Shown here piece after piece: positions 16,053 to 27,360 of a DNA stretch of 64,000 nucleotides (positions are counted from its first letter, which is position 1; each line of letters begins with the position of its first letter). The notes under the pieces were generated by a model. That model was not told the DNA's origin and did no database searches. It worked only from the letters and a program-made list of their open reading frames with translations. Position numbers and translations under genes: made by a program. Source of the DNA: Sinorhizobium fredii USDA 205 (GTDB lineage Bacteria > Pseudomonadota > Alphaproteobacteria > Rhizobiales > Rhizobiaceae); the NCBI RefSeq assembly GCF_001461695.1, contig NZ_AUTC01000132.1:1-64000 (forward strand), written 5' to 3'.

Positions 16053-17525
16053 ATGGGCAGCTTCAAGATCGCTATTATCGGCGCCGGCAGCGTCGGTTTC
16101 ACCAAGAAGCTTTTCACCGATATCCTGTCCGTGCCGGAGCTCCGCGACGTCGAGTTCGCCTTGACGGATCTGAGCGAGCACAATCTCGGCATGATCAAGA
16201 CGATCCTCGACCGGATCGTCGAGGCGAACGGGCTACCGACGCGCGTGACGGCAACCACCGATCGCCGCAAGGCGCTCGAGGGCGCCCGCTACATCATCAG
16301 TTGCGTTCGGGTCGGCGGCCTCGAGGCCTATGCCGACGATATCCGAATTCCGCTGAAATACGGCGTCGATCAATGTGTCGGCGACACGATCTGTGCTGGC
16401 GGCATCCTCTATGGCCAGCGCAACATCCCGGTGATCCTCGACTTCTGCAAGGACATCCGAGAGGTGGCCGAGCCGGGCGCAAAGTTCCTGAACTATGCCA
16501 ACCCGATGGCCATGAACACCTGGGCGGCGATCGAATACGGCAAGGTCGACACGGTTGGGCTCTGCCATGGCGTCCAGCACGGCGCCGAGCAGATCGCCGA
16601 GATCCTCGGCGCCAGGGATGGCGAGCTCGACTATGTCTGCTCGGGCATCAACCACCAGACCTGGTTCATCGACGTTCGCTTGGGCGGCCGCAAGATCGGC
16701 AAGGACGAACTCGTTGCCGCCTTCGAGGCCCATCCGGTCTTCTCCAAGCAGGAGAAGCTCAGGATCGACGTGTTGAAGCGCTTCGGAGTCTATTCGACGG
16801 AGAGCAACGGCCATCTCTCCGAATATCTGCCCTGGTACCGCAAGCGCCCCGACGAGATCACCAAATGGATCGACATGTCGGATTGGATCCATGGCGAGAC
16901 CGGTGGGTATCTGCGCTATTCGACCGAGACCCGCAACTGGTTCGAGACGGAATATCCGCGCTTCCTTGAAGAGGCGGCGAGACCCCTCGACACGATCAAG
17001 CGCTCGAACGAGCATGCGAGCCACATCCTCGAAGCGCTCGAGACCGGGCGCGTCTATCGCGGCCACTTCAACGTCAAGAACAACGGCGTGATCACCAACC
17101 TGCCGGCGGACGCAATCATCGAATCCCCTGGCTTCGTCGATCGCTTCGGCATTAACATGGTGTCCGGCATCACGATCCCCGAGGCCTGTGCCACCACCTG
17201 CATCTCGTCGATCAATGTCCAGCGCATGTCTGTACATGCGGCGATCACCGGCGACATCGATCTTCTGAAGCTCGCGGTGCTGCACGACCCGCTGGTCGGG
17301 GCGATCTGCACGCCGGAGGAGGTCTGGCAGATGGTCGACGAGATGGTCGTCGCCCAGGCTGAATGGCTGCCGCAATACGCCCATGCCGTCGCGGCGGCCA
17401 AGGACAGGCTCTCCCGGTCGACGGTGAAGACCCGCGAATGGACGGGTGCTGCGCGGCGCGAGGTACGCTCCATCGAGGAAATCCGCGCCGAGAAGGAAGC
17501 CGCGAAGTTGCGCGCCGCCGGGTAG
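16053..17525 (+). CDS. agaL1: alpha-galactosidase, glycoside hydrolase family 4
   Basis: 490 residues, a cytoplasmic NAD- and Mn-dependent GH4 enzyme, which cleaves by transient oxidation at C3. The Rossmann motif IGAGSVGF is at residues 9-16, the acidic strand end TDL at 38-40, CVGDTICAGGI at 108-118, NYANPMAMNTW at 147-157, and the metal-binding Cys171-His172 in GLCHGVQ. The start is supported by GAGGAGG 12 nt upstream. It heads the agp transporter operon, and a second GH4 enzyme closes it. Specificity for melibiose/raffinose galactosyl residues is inferred from synteny with S. meliloti; GH4 also contains glucosidases and glucuronidases. Confidence 0.9.
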   Translation: MGSFKIAIIGAGSVGFTKKLFTDILSVPELRDVEFALTDLSEHNLGMIKTILDRIVEANGLPTRVTATTDRRKALEGARYIISCVRVGGLEAYADDIRIPLKYGVDQCVGDTICAGGILYGQRNIPVILDFCKDIREVAEPGAKFLNYANPMAMNTWAAIEYGKVDTVGLCHGVQHGAEQIAEILGARDGELDYVCSGINHQTWFIDVRLGGRKIGKDELVAAFEAHPVFSKQEKLRIDVLKRFGVYSTESNGHLSEYLPWYRKRPDEITKWIDMSDWIHGETGGYLRYSTETRNWFETEYPRFLEEAARPLDTIKRSNEHASHILEALETGRVYRGHFNVKNNGVITNLPADAIIESPGFVDRFGINMVSGITIPEACATTCISSINVQRMSVHAAITGDIDLLKLAVLHDPLVGAICTPEEVWQMVDEMVVAQAEWLPQYAHAVAAAKDRLSRSTVKTREWTGAARREVRSIEEIRAEKEAAKLRAAG

Positions 17526-17570
17526 TTCCGGCTGATGGTGATAACCGCTACCCCTCGGGCCCGGGACTGC

Positions 17571-17690
17571 ACCTCACCCTAGCCCTCTCCCCGCAGGCGG
17601 GGAGAGGGGACTAAGTGGATGCCGCGAGTCCCTTCGCCCCGCCTGCGGGGAGAAGGTGGCCGGCAGGCCGGATGAGGGGCAGTCCCCCGG
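17571..17690 (+). repeat. RIME-type rhizobial mosaic element
   Basis: Between agaL1 and agpA lie two large palindromes: a perfect 12 bp-arm repeat at 17583-17608 (CCCTCTCCCCGC, ag, and its complement) and a second at 17631-17656 with one mismatch, followed by GGCCGGCAGGCCGG at 17658-17671. Two related palindromes about 20 bp apart plus the GCCGGATGAGGGG end match my recollection of RIME1 (Rhizobium intergenic mosaic element). It sits in a transcribed gap, so it may shape the mRNA between the enzyme and binding-protein genes. Confidence 0.75.
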
Positions 17691-17837
17691 CCAAACGGGG
17701 TAAGCGCGCGGGCCAAACCGCCCGCGCATCGAAATGACGGCACGAGCACATTCGCGTGAGGAGACGCGGGTACTTGTGAGGCAGGAGGAATGCCACCCGT
17801 TCCGGGATGGCAAATTTAGGAGGGAGAACCTGAGGCA

Positions 17838-19919
17838 ATGAAAACGCATCGACTGACAACGACGGCCAGCCTGCTGATCGGCATTTCCGCCTTTGCCGTG
17901 CAGGCCTTTGCGGCCGAACCAACCGTGGTGCCCGAGCAGCCGCCCGTGCCCGCGCAGGGCAAGATCACCTATGTGCCGCGCGATTCCATCCTCGAATTCA
18001 AGGCCTTGCCTGAATATCACGAGCCGGAATGGGTAACGGAGAAATTCGTCAAGGCCGGCAAGCTGCCGCCCGTTGCCGAGCGCCTGCCGAAGGAGCCGAT
18101 GGTCTTCAAGACCGGCAACATGCCGGACGGCGCCGGCGTCTATGGCGACGTCATGCGCCATGTGATCGGCGGCCGGCCGGAAGGCTGGAACTACAGCGCC
18201 GGCCAGACTCAAGGGTGGGGCGGCATCGACATCGGCATGTCGGAATGCCTGACGCGCACCGCGCCGCTCTACCAGGTCGAGGCCAGCGACGTCGAACCGC
18301 TGCCGAACCTCGCCAGGAGCTGGGAGTGGTCCGAGGACGGCCACAAGCTCACCATGCATCTGATCGAGGGCGCGAAATGGTCCGACGGCGACCCCTTCGA
18401 TGCCGACGACGTGATGTTCTACTGGGACGACAACGTCGTCGATCCGAACGTTTCGCCGCTGAACGGCGCGACGCCGGAGACCTTCGGCGAGGGAACGACG
18501 CTCAAGAAGGTCGACCAGTACACGGTCGAATGGACCTTCAAGGAGGCCTTCCCGCGCCAGCATCTCTATGCCATGGCCTATGGCACCTTCTGCCCCGGTC
18601 CGTCGCATATCCTCAAGACCAAGCATCCCAAATATGCCGGCACGACCTACGACCAGTACAAGAACGGCTTCCCGCCGGAATACATGAACATTCCGGTGAT
18701 GGGCGCCTGGGTTCCGGTCGCCTACCGGCCGGACGACATCATCGTGCTGCGTCGCAATCCCTTTTATTGGAAGGTCGACGAGGCCGGCAACCAGCTGCCC
18801 TATCTGAACGAAGTCCACTACAAGCTGTCGACCTGGGCGGACCGCGACGTTCAGGCGATCGCCGGATCGGGTGATTTCTCCAACCTCGAGCAGCCTGAAA
18901 ACTTCGTCGAATCGCTGAAGCGCGCCGCCGACGAGAAAGCGCCGGCCCGGCTCGCCTTCGGCCCGCGCGTCATCGGCTACAATCTGCGCATGAATTACTC
19001 GGCCAATGGCTGGGGAGAGCCGGACGAACGCGCCCAGGCGGTTCGCGAACTCAACCGCAACCTGGATTTCCGCCAGGCCGTCACCATGGCGGTCGATCGC
19101 AAGAAGCTCGGCGAAGCGCTGGTGAAGGGCCCCTTCACGGCGATTTACCCCGGCGGGCTTTCCTCCGGCACGAGCTTCTATGACCGCAACTCGACCATCT
19201 ACTATCCCTTCGACCTCGAAGGCGCCAAGGCGCTACTCGAAAAGGCCGGCCTGAAGGACACGGACGGCAATGGTATCGTCAACTTCCCGCAAGGTACCGC
19301 CGGCGGCGCCGACGTGCAGATCGTGATGCTCGTCAATTCCGACTACGGCACCGACCGCAATCTCGCCGAAGGCCTCGTCGGCCAGATGGAAAAGCTCGGC
19401 CTCAAGGTGGTGTTGAACTCGGTCGACGGCACCAAACGCGATGCGACGCAATATGCCGGCAAGTTCGACTGGCTGATCCGCCGCAACGACCAGGAGCTGA
19501 CTTCCGTCGTGCAGAATACGACGCAGCTCGCCCCCACTGGCCCGCGCACCAGCTGGCATCACCGGGCACCCGAAAGCGGCAAGGTCGATCTCCTGCCGCA
19601 CGAGCAGGAACTCGTCGACATCGTCAACAAGTTCATCGCGAGCAACGACAACGAGGCGCGCGCCGATCTGATGAAGCAGTTCCAGAAGGTCTCGACGGAG
19701 AATGTCGATACGGTCGGGCTCACCGAATATCCGGGGGCGCTGATCATCAACAAGCGCTTCTCGAACATTCCTCCGGGCGCGCCGATCTTCATGTTCAACT
19801 GGGCGGAAGATACGATCATCCGCGAGCGGGTGTTCGTCGCGGCGGACAAGCAGGGCGACTACGAACTCTATGCCGAGCAGCTTCCCGGCAAGCCGGGCGA
19901 CAGCGGCCCGAGCAACTGA
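17838..19919 (+). CDS. agpA: alpha-galactoside ABC transporter periplasmic binding protein AgpA
   Basis: 693 residues. A signal peptide (LTTTASLLIGISAFAVQAFA, cut near AFA-AEP) precedes a family 5 peptide/nickel-type extracellular solute-binding fold, recognisable by LPNLARSWEWSEDGHKLTMH and the DVMFYWDDNVVDP segment. It is longer than DppA-type proteins (~530) by an N-terminal extension. In S. meliloti AgpA, although peptide-transporter-like, is required for melibiose and raffinose use, and gene order here is the same. The ATG follows AGGAGGGAG with an 11 nt spacer. Confidence 0.9.
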   Translation: MKTHRLTTTASLLIGISAFAVQAFAAEPTVVPEQPPVPAQGKITYVPRDSILEFKALPEYHEPEWVTEKFVKAGKLPPVAERLPKEPMVFKTGNMPDGAGVYGDVMRHVIGGRPEGWNYSAGQTQGWGGIDIGMSECLTRTAPLYQVEASDVEPLPNLARSWEWSEDGHKLTMHLIEGAKWSDGDPFDADDVMFYWDDNVVDPNVSPLNGATPETFGEGTTLKKVDQYTVEWTFKEAFPRQHLYAMAYGTFCPGPSHILKTKHPKYAGTTYDQYKNGFPPEYMNIPVMGAWVPVAYRPDDIIVLRRNPFYWKVDEAGNQLPYLNEVHYKLSTWADRDVQAIAGSGDFSNLEQPENFVESLKRAADEKAPARLAFGPRVIGYNLRMNYSANGWGEPDERAQAVRELNRNLDFRQAVTMAVDRKKLGEALVKGPFTAIYPGGLSSGTSFYDRNSTIYYPFDLEGAKALLEKAGLKDTDGNGIVNFPQGTAGGADVQIVMLVNSDYGTDRNLAEGLVGQMEKLGLKVVLNSVDGTKRDATQYAGKFDWLIRRNDQELTSVVQNTTQLAPTGPRTSWHHRAPESGKVDLLPHEQELVDIVNKFIASNDNEARADLMKQFQKVSTENVDTVGLTEYPGALIINKRFSNIPPGAPIFMFNWAEDTIIRERVFVAADKQGDYELYAEQLPGKPGDSGPSN

Positions 19920-19931
19920 ACGTGATCGTCT

Positions 19932-19959
19932 CCCCGGCTCCTGACGATCGGAGCCGGGG
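19932..19959 (+). other. agpA-agpB intercistronic hairpin
   Basis: A perfect 10 bp stem, CCCCGGCTCC with GGAGCCGGGG, closes an 8 nt loop 12 bp after the agpA stop. No T-tract follows. It resembles in position and strength the hairpins after lacE and after the branched-chain-type binding protein gene at 62120. Confidence 0.6.
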
Positions 19960-20027
19960 GATCGCCCTTCACTCCGCGGGTGGCGGCTTGCCGGCACCCG
20001 AACGGAAAACCGATGGAAGGAAACGAC

Positions 20028-21041
20028 ATGTTCAGGTTTCTGCTTGTCCGCGTCGCCTCTGCCATTCCGGTGCTGTTCGTCCTGAGCGTGGTGACCTTTG
20101 CCATCATCCAGGCGCCGCCCGGCGACTATAGCGACTACATCCGCTCCCAGCTGATCAACCAGGGCGGCGCCTCCTTCGAGGAAGCCGACGCCCAGGCGCA
20201 GGCCTATAGCAAGGAACACGGTCTCGATAAGCCGCTGCCGCTCCAATACGTCAACTGGGTGACCGGCATCGTGACGCGCGGCGACTTCGGCCACAGCCTC
20301 TATTACAACAAGCCGGTTGCCGACGTCGTCGGCGAGCGCCTGCCGCGCACGCTTGCGCTGGCGCTGGTCTGCCACATCCTCGCTTCGGTCATCGGCATCG
20401 GCTTCGGCATTCTTGCCGCGACCCGGCAATATTCCTGGGTGGACAGCCTGCTTTCGACCGTCTCCTTCCTCGGCATGACGGTGCCGCGCTTCCTGATGGC
20501 GCTGATCATCGTCTATGTTCTCGTCTTCCATTTCAATGTGAGCGAGATCAACAGCTTCCATTCCGCCCGCTATGGCGGTGCGCCCTGGTCGTGGGGCAAG
20601 TTCGTCGACCTGGTGAAGCATGTCTGGCCGGTCGTGGCGATCGCCACCCTCGGCGGGCTCGCCTACAATATGCGCGTCATGCGCGGCAACCTGCTCGACA
20701 CGCTGAACGCCCAATATGTCGAGACGGCGCGCGCCAAGGGCCTGAGCGAGGGTGCCGTCGTCATGCGGCATGCGGTTCCGAACGCGCTGCACCCGCTCAT
20801 CATGTATCAGGGCGTCGTGCTTCCCTACATGCTGACCGGCGAGATCGAGACGGCGATCATCTTCGCGCTGCCGACCGTGGGGCCGGCGATCGTCGGTTCC
20901 ATGTGGGTGGGTGACGTCTATGTCACCGCGACCTTCATGCTGGTGCTCTCGGCAACGCTGATCGTCGGCAACATCATCGCCGACATGCTGCTCGCCGCGC
21001 TCGATCCGCGGGTGCGCATGGGAGGGGGGGCCTACGCATGA
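20028..21041 (+). CDS. agpB: alpha-galactoside ABC transporter permease AgpB
   Basis: 337 residues, a DppB-type permease: first membrane helix at the very N-terminus (FLLVRVASAIPVLFVLSVVT), the conserved GLDKPLPLQYVNW and DFGHSLYYNKPV periplasmic motifs, and the EAA loop YVETARAKGLSEGAVVMRHA. The ATG at 20028 has AAGGAA 5 nt upstream; an upstream in-frame ATG would prepend 16 hydrophilic residues. It overlaps agpC by 4 nt. Confidence 0.9.
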   Translation: MFRFLLVRVASAIPVLFVLSVVTFAIIQAPPGDYSDYIRSQLINQGGASFEEADAQAQAYSKEHGLDKPLPLQYVNWVTGIVTRGDFGHSLYYNKPVADVVGERLPRTLALALVCHILASVIGIGFGILAATRQYSWVDSLLSTVSFLGMTVPRFLMALIIVYVLVFHFNVSEINSFHSARYGGAPWSWGKFVDLVKHVWPVVAIATLGGLAYNMRVMRGNLLDTLNAQYVETARAKGLSEGAVVMRHAVPNALHPLIMYQGVVLPYMLTGEIETAIIFALPTVGPAIVGSMWVGDVYVTATFMLVLSATLIVGNIIADMLLAALDPRVRMGGGAYA

Positions 21042-22165
21042 CCATCGAAGCCCACAGCACCGTGCCGATTGCCATGCAGCCGGAAGAAAAGCACCACCAC
21101 GAGAGCTATACCGCGCTCGTCTGGCGGCGGCTGAAGCGCTCCTGGACGGGCCTGCTCGGCCTGATCCTCGTCAGCCTCCTGATCCTCATGGCGATCTTTG
21201 CCGATTTCCTGTCGCCGGTCGATCCGAAGGCGACCGGCGTGGCCTTCGCACCGCCACAGGCGATCAGCTTCACCGACAAGGACGGCAACTTCGTCTTCTC
21301 GCCGCGCAGCTACCCGGTGCGCGAGACGGAGGAGCTCGACCCGATCACCTTCCAGCCGATCATCGGTCCCGACTACGAAAACCCGCAGATCCTCGGCTTC
21401 TTCGTCAAGGGCGCGCCCTACAGGCTCCTCGGGCTGATCCCGGCCGAGCGCCATTTCTTCGGCGCCGTCGACGGCACGCCGGTGCATCTGCTCGGCACCG
21501 ACAAGTTCGGCCGCGACGTGCTGTCGCGCATTCTCTACGGGTCGCGCATCTCGCTGATCATCGCGCTGACGGTGGTCTCCATCGTCACCGTGGTCGGCAC
21601 GACGGTCGGCATGGTGTCGGGCTATTTCGGCGGGCGCTTCGACGCCTGGATGCAGCGTTTCGTCGAGCTCGTGCTGGCCTTCCCGCAATTGCCGCTCTAC
21701 CTGGCGCTCGCCTCGTTGATCCCGGTCACGGCGCCGACCAACGTCTTCCTTGCCTTCGTGGTCATCGTGATGTCGGCGCTCGGCTGGGCGCAGATGTCGC
21801 GCGAGGTGCGCGGCAAGACGCTGGCGCTCGCCCGCATCGACTATGTGCGAGCGGCGATCGCAATCGGCGCGACCGACCGGCGCATCATCTTCCAGCACAT
21901 TTTCCCGAATGTGATGAGCCATGTGATCGTCGCCGTCACGCTGGCTATCCCGCAGGTGGTGCTGCTCGAATCCTTCCTCGGCTTCCTCGGCTTTGCGGTC
22001 AAGCCGCCGCTCATTTCCTGGGGGTTGATGCTGCAGGATACGGCAAACTACTCGGCCATCGGATCCTATCCGTGGATCCTCTCGCCCGTCGCCTTCGTGC
22101 TCGTCACCGTCTTCGCCTTCAATGCGCTGGGTGACGGCTTGCGCGACGCAATCGACCCCTATTGA
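21038..22165 (+). CDS. agpC: alpha-galactoside ABC transporter permease AgpC
   Basis: 375 residues, a DppC/OppC-type permease. An N-terminal cytoplasmic stretch precedes helix 1 (WTGLLGLILVSLLILMAIFA), a long periplasmic insert carries the HLLGTDKFGRDVLSRILYGS hallmark, and the EAA loop reads YVRAAIAIGATDRRIIFQHI. The start is set by the ATGA overlap with agpB. It forms the membrane channel with AgpB. Confidence 0.9.
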   Translation: MTIEAHSTVPIAMQPEEKHHHESYTALVWRRLKRSWTGLLGLILVSLLILMAIFADFLSPVDPKATGVAFAPPQAISFTDKDGNFVFSPRSYPVRETEELDPITFQPIIGPDYENPQILGFFVKGAPYRLLGLIPAERHFFGAVDGTPVHLLGTDKFGRDVLSRILYGSRISLIIALTVVSIVTVVGTTVGMVSGYFGGRFDAWMQRFVELVLAFPQLPLYLALASLIPVTAPTNVFLAFVVIVMSALGWAQMSREVRGKTLALARIDYVRAAIAIGATDRRIIFQHIFPNVMSHVIVAVTLAIPQVVLLESFLGFLGFAVKPPLISWGLMLQDTANYSAIGSYPWILSPVAFVLVTVFAFNALGDGLRDAIDPY

Positions 22166-22176
22166 GGAGCACGCCG

Positions 22177-23847
<1,671 letters not shown>

Positions 23848-23870
23848 CTTCCAAGAAAAGAGGCTATTCC

Positions 23871-25244
23871 ATGACCAGACAACCCAAGATCACCTTCATC
23901 GGCGCCGGCTCGACCGTCTTCATGAAGAACATCATCGGCGACGTCTTGCAGCGGCCGGCGCTTTCGGCCGCGACCATCGCGCTGATGGACCTGAACCCGG
24001 AGCGTCTCGCCGAAAGCGAGATCGTCGCTGGCAAGCTGGTGCGCACCCTCGGCGTCAAGGCCAAGGTCGAAACCTATTCGAACCAGCTGAAAGCGCTCGA
24101 AGGCGCCGACTTCGTCGTCGTCGCCTTCCAGATCGGTGGCTACGAGCCCTGCACCGTCACCGATTTCGAGGTGCCGAAGAAATACGGTCTGCGCCAGACG
24201 ATCGCCGACACGCTCGGCGTCGGCGGCATCATGCGCGGGCTTCGCACCGTGCCGCATCTCTGGAAGATCTGCGAGGACATGCTCGCCGTCTGCCCGGAAG
24301 CGATCCTCCTGCAGTACGTCAACCCCATGGCGATCAACACCTGGGCGATCGCCGAGAAATACCCGACGATCAAGCAGGTCGGCCTCTGCCATTCGGTCCA
24401 GGGAACGGCCTTCGAGCTTGCCCGCGACCTCGACATTCCGCTGGACGAAATCCGCTACCGGGCGGCCGGCATCAACCACATGGCCTTCTACCTGAAGTTC
24501 GAGCATCGGCAGAAGGACGGCAGCTATCGCGACCTCTACCCGGACCTGGTCCGCGGCTATCGCGAAGGGCGGTTCCCGAAGCCCAGCCACTGGAACCCGC
24601 GCTGCCCGAACAAGGTGCGCTACGAGATGCTGACGCGGCTCGGCTATTTCGTCACCGAGAGCTCGGAGCATTTCGCCGAATACACGCCCTATTTCATCAA
24701 GGACGGCCGTCCCGACCTGATCGAGAAATTCGGCATTCCGCTCGACGAATATCCGAAGCGCTGCATCGAGCAGATCGAGCGCTGGAAGGGCCAGGCGGCG
24801 GCCTTCAAGGAGGCCGAGACGATCGAGGTGGAAGAAAGCCACGAATACGCTTCGTCGATCATGAACTCGGTCTGGACCGGCGAGCCTTCGGTGATCTACG
24901 GCAATCTCAGGAACAATGGCTGCATCACCTCGCTGCCGGAAAATTGCGCGGCGGAAGTGCCGTGCCTCGTCGATGCCTCCGGCATCCAGCCGACCTATAT
25001 CGGCGCACTGCCGCCGCAGCTCACCGCGCTGATCCGCACCAACATCAACGTCCAGGAACTGACGGTCCAGGCGCTCGTCACCGAAAACCGCGAGCACCTC
25101 TATCACGCGGCGATGATGGATCCGCACACGGCGGCCGAGCTCGACCTCGACCAGATCTGGTCGCTCGTCGACGACCTGCTCGTCGCCCACCGAGACTGGA
25201 TCCCGGAATGGGCCCGGGTTTCGAAGAAGGTACAGGCCGCCTGA
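23871..25244 (+). CDS. agaL2: second alpha-galactosidase, glycoside hydrolase family 4
   Basis: 457 residues from the chosen ATG (AGAGG about 9 nt upstream); a GTG at 23844 overlapping the agpD stop would add nine residues. The GH4 signature is present: IGAGSTVF near the start, DTLGVGGIMRG, QYVNPMAINTW and the metal-site motif GLCHSVQGT, with HEYASSIMNSVWTGEP near residue 325. It differs clearly from AgaL1 in length and sequence, so the two are not a recent duplication and may split substrates or anomers of linkage. It is the last gene of the agp operon and is followed by a strong terminator. Confidence 0.88.
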   Translation: MTRQPKITFIGAGSTVFMKNIIGDVLQRPALSAATIALMDLNPERLAESEIVAGKLVRTLGVKAKVETYSNQLKALEGADFVVVAFQIGGYEPCTVTDFEVPKKYGLRQTIADTLGVGGIMRGLRTVPHLWKICEDMLAVCPEAILLQYVNPMAINTWAIAEKYPTIKQVGLCHSVQGTAFELARDLDIPLDEIRYRAAGINHMAFYLKFEHRQKDGSYRDLYPDLVRGYREGRFPKPSHWNPRCPNKVRYEMLTRLGYFVTESSEHFAEYTPYFIKDGRPDLIEKFGIPLDEYPKRCIEQIERWKGQAAAFKEAETIEVEESHEYASSIMNSVWTGEPSVIYGNLRNNGCITSLPENCAAEVPCLVDASGIQPTYIGALPPQLTALIRTNINVQELTVQALVTENREHLYHAAMMDPHTAAELDLDQIWSLVDDLLVAHRDWIPEWARVSKKVQAA

Positions 25245-25272
25245 TTCCTTTCTCCCGGTCAGGCGACCACAT

Positions 25273-25306
25273 GGCCCCGGAACGCACGCGTTCCGGGGCC
25301 TTTCTT
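25273..25306 (+). terminator. rho-independent terminator after agaL2
   Basis: A perfect 12 bp stem (GGCCCCGGAACG with CGTTCCGGGGCC) around CACG, followed by TTTCTT. It lies between the convergent agaL2 and alpha/beta hydrolase genes and should end the agp transcript. Confidence 0.85.
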
Positions 25307-25360
25307 CGAGTGCCGCCAGCCGCGAGGGCGCAGGGGAAGCACCGGCCTCGGCCGGGCGGG

Positions 25361-27289
25361 TCAGGGCAGCAATGCACTGTCTTCACGAGCGCGATCGAGC
25401 ACGTAGCCGAGATCGTCGGGAAGCATGAAGCCATCGGCGATCAGTCCTTCCGAGACACGTTTGACCGCGGCGACATAGGCTTCGCTATCGGCATAGCGGT
25501 CGCTCAAGGGGTCTCGACTATCGGCATTGCTTCGTTCTCTGGGGAAGGGGATGAAGGTACCGGTAAGGCTGCAGAGCTCGCCTTCTCCGAAGCCCGTCTT
25601 GCGGAGGTTCCAACCGGCATAGGTCCCAAGCGGCGCCTGAACATAGGCCATCCTGATACCGCCGAACGGATTGCCGTCCGCATCGACGGCGGGCAGATAG
25701 ACAGGATAGGCCTTGCCGCGCGACGGCGGCTGTGAGGAATAGTCCATCACCCTGAGTTCGTTGAAGACCGGCCGCGCCACCTCGCCATTGATCTTCGGCA
25801 GTTTCAGCTTGTCCAGGCTGACAAGCGTTCCGTCTGTCAGGCTTGGATAGCGGCTGGGAGGTGGAGCCTTGTTATGCGACACCCAGTCCGCCATCGCCAC
25901 ATACACCGCTCGCATGACCGGCGCGGTGCTCAGCGGATTGGTCGGAAAGGCGCAGGCCGCTTCCTCGCCGGATTTCGCCGACCAACTATTGGAGTGCGGC
26001 GCCCCAGCGATGAAATAGAGCCGCACATTGTCAGGCATCTCGATCTGTTTGCCATCCGGTGACGTCGTGACCAGGGAAGCGCCAGCCTGCCAGAACTCGG
26101 TCGACGTGTCGGTATGCATGATCTTCGGGCACGTGTCCGTCGGGCTGCAGGCCGAAAGAATGCTGCCGCTCTCGCCGCTCATGGGATCTCGGGTTTCGGT
26201 GTAGGTGAAGGGGAACTGATCGCCTGGATAGTCGTGGTCCTCGTGCTGGCGCGAATAGCGTCCCGGCTGGGCGAAGCGGAAGTTGGTAAAGGTCTTGCGC
26301 GAGCCGGCGATATGCGGGATCGCCCCGTCGAAGACCTTGTTGCCTTGCTCGTCGGCGTTGAAGCCCTGGTAGATCAGGTCGCGAAGGAAGCGCCCCGATT
26401 GGGAGATGCCGATGCCGATCGCGTGCTTCACACCGTCAAGCGGATTCTCCACGTCGTGACCCGCATTGCCACGCAGAAACGAGATCAGGTCGCTCGTGGC
26501 AGCGAAGCCCAGGCCGGCGGGAACCGCATCCTTGGCCGGGTAGACGAATTCATAGATCGCCCCGGCGTCCATCTCCGCAGGCCGGGTGATCTCGATTTCC
26601 GTGGGGCTCAGATATCTGAAGCCCAGCCCGGTCCTGTGTTGCGCCTCGTCCGCCTCCCTGGCGCGGACGGTCAGCCTGGCTTTCGACGGATCGAGGTCCG
26701 CCGCCGGATAGGTCAGTTTCGCGGTACTCGTTTGGCCCGGTTTGTCAAAGATGAACTGTTCGCGCGACGGGCCGGTGACGCCGCCGAGCACGGGCAGGTC
26801 GAGGTTCAGAAACTCATCGGCAAGACCCGTCTGCCAGCCGCTCCAGACGATGGTATCACCGCGGTTCATGAGAAACCCGTCGCCGGCCTCCATTGGGGTG
26901 GACGGGACGCTGGTAGACTCGCTGCGGTTGAGTAGTTGGAAGCTCAGGTTCCTGCCGCGGTTCGGCACCTCGTAGAGAAGAAACGCCGAGCGCTGCGCCG
27001 CATTCGACGGCCTCAGGATCGAGACCTCCGTGCTGAAGACGACTTCCCCCGACGCGTTCACCGGAGCCTTGTCGATATCGACGACACCGGCAAGGCGCGG
27101 CGACTTCGGATCGACGGCAAAGGTTGCGATCGCATCGATCCGTTCATAGGCGCCCGCCTGGCCGAAGGTCTTGCCTTGAAAGACAGTCCCAACCGCCTTG
27201 ATCTCAAAGATGGTGACGCGGGCCCAGGCGCTGCTGGACAGCAGCGCGAAGGACACCATGGCTGATAGAAAGGTCAGGCGTTTCCGCAT
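25361..27289 (-). CDS. exported alpha/beta hydrolase domain protein
   Basis: 642 residues with a Sec signal peptide (RLTFLSAMVSFALLSSSAWA, cut near AWA-RVT). The body matches the large alpha/beta-hydrolase-domain family (PF20091-like): the nucleophile elbow is GIGISQSGRFLR, with later conserved FIAGAPHSNSW (His) and a C-terminal MAYVQAPLGTYAGWNLR block. Members are usually annotated as hypothetical periplasmic hydrolases. The ATG at 27289 has AGGAGGG 7 nt upstream. It follows matC by 71 bp in the same direction, so it is probably the last gene of the malonate operon; a role such as periplasmic ester or amide cleavage that releases malonate is inference only. Confidence 0.75.
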   Translation of the reverse strand: MRKRLTFLSAMVSFALLSSSAWARVTIFEIKAVGTVFQGKTFGQAGAYERIDAIATFAVDPKSPRLAGVVDIDKAPVNASGEVVFSTEVSILRPSNAAQRSAFLLYEVPNRGRNLSFQLLNRSESTSVPSTPMEAGDGFLMNRGDTIVWSGWQTGLADEFLNLDLPVLGGVTGPSREQFIFDKPGQTSTAKLTYPAADLDPSKARLTVRAREADEAQHRTGLGFRYLSPTEIEITRPAEMDAGAIYEFVYPAKDAVPAGLGFAATSDLISFLRGNAGHDVENPLDGVKHAIGIGISQSGRFLRDLIYQGFNADEQGNKVFDGAIPHIAGSRKTFTNFRFAQPGRYSRQHEDHDYPGDQFPFTYTETRDPMSGESGSILSACSPTDTCPKIMHTDTSTEFWQAGASLVTTSPDGKQIEMPDNVRLYFIAGAPHSNSWSAKSGEEAACAFPTNPLSTAPVMRAVYVAMADWVSHNKAPPPSRYPSLTDGTLVSLDKLKLPKINGEVARPVFNELRVMDYSSQPPSRGKAYPVYLPAVDADGNPFGGIRMAYVQAPLGTYAGWNLRKTGFGEGELCSLTGTFIPFPRERSNADSRDPLSDRYADSEAYVAAVKRVSEGLIADGFMLPDDLGYVLDRAREDSALLP

Positions 27290-27360
27290 ATGAATTCCCT
27301 CCTGTTTGGATTCGGTCACGGAACGGCAGCGCGTGCATTCCCGGGCTGGCGACCCTGCTG

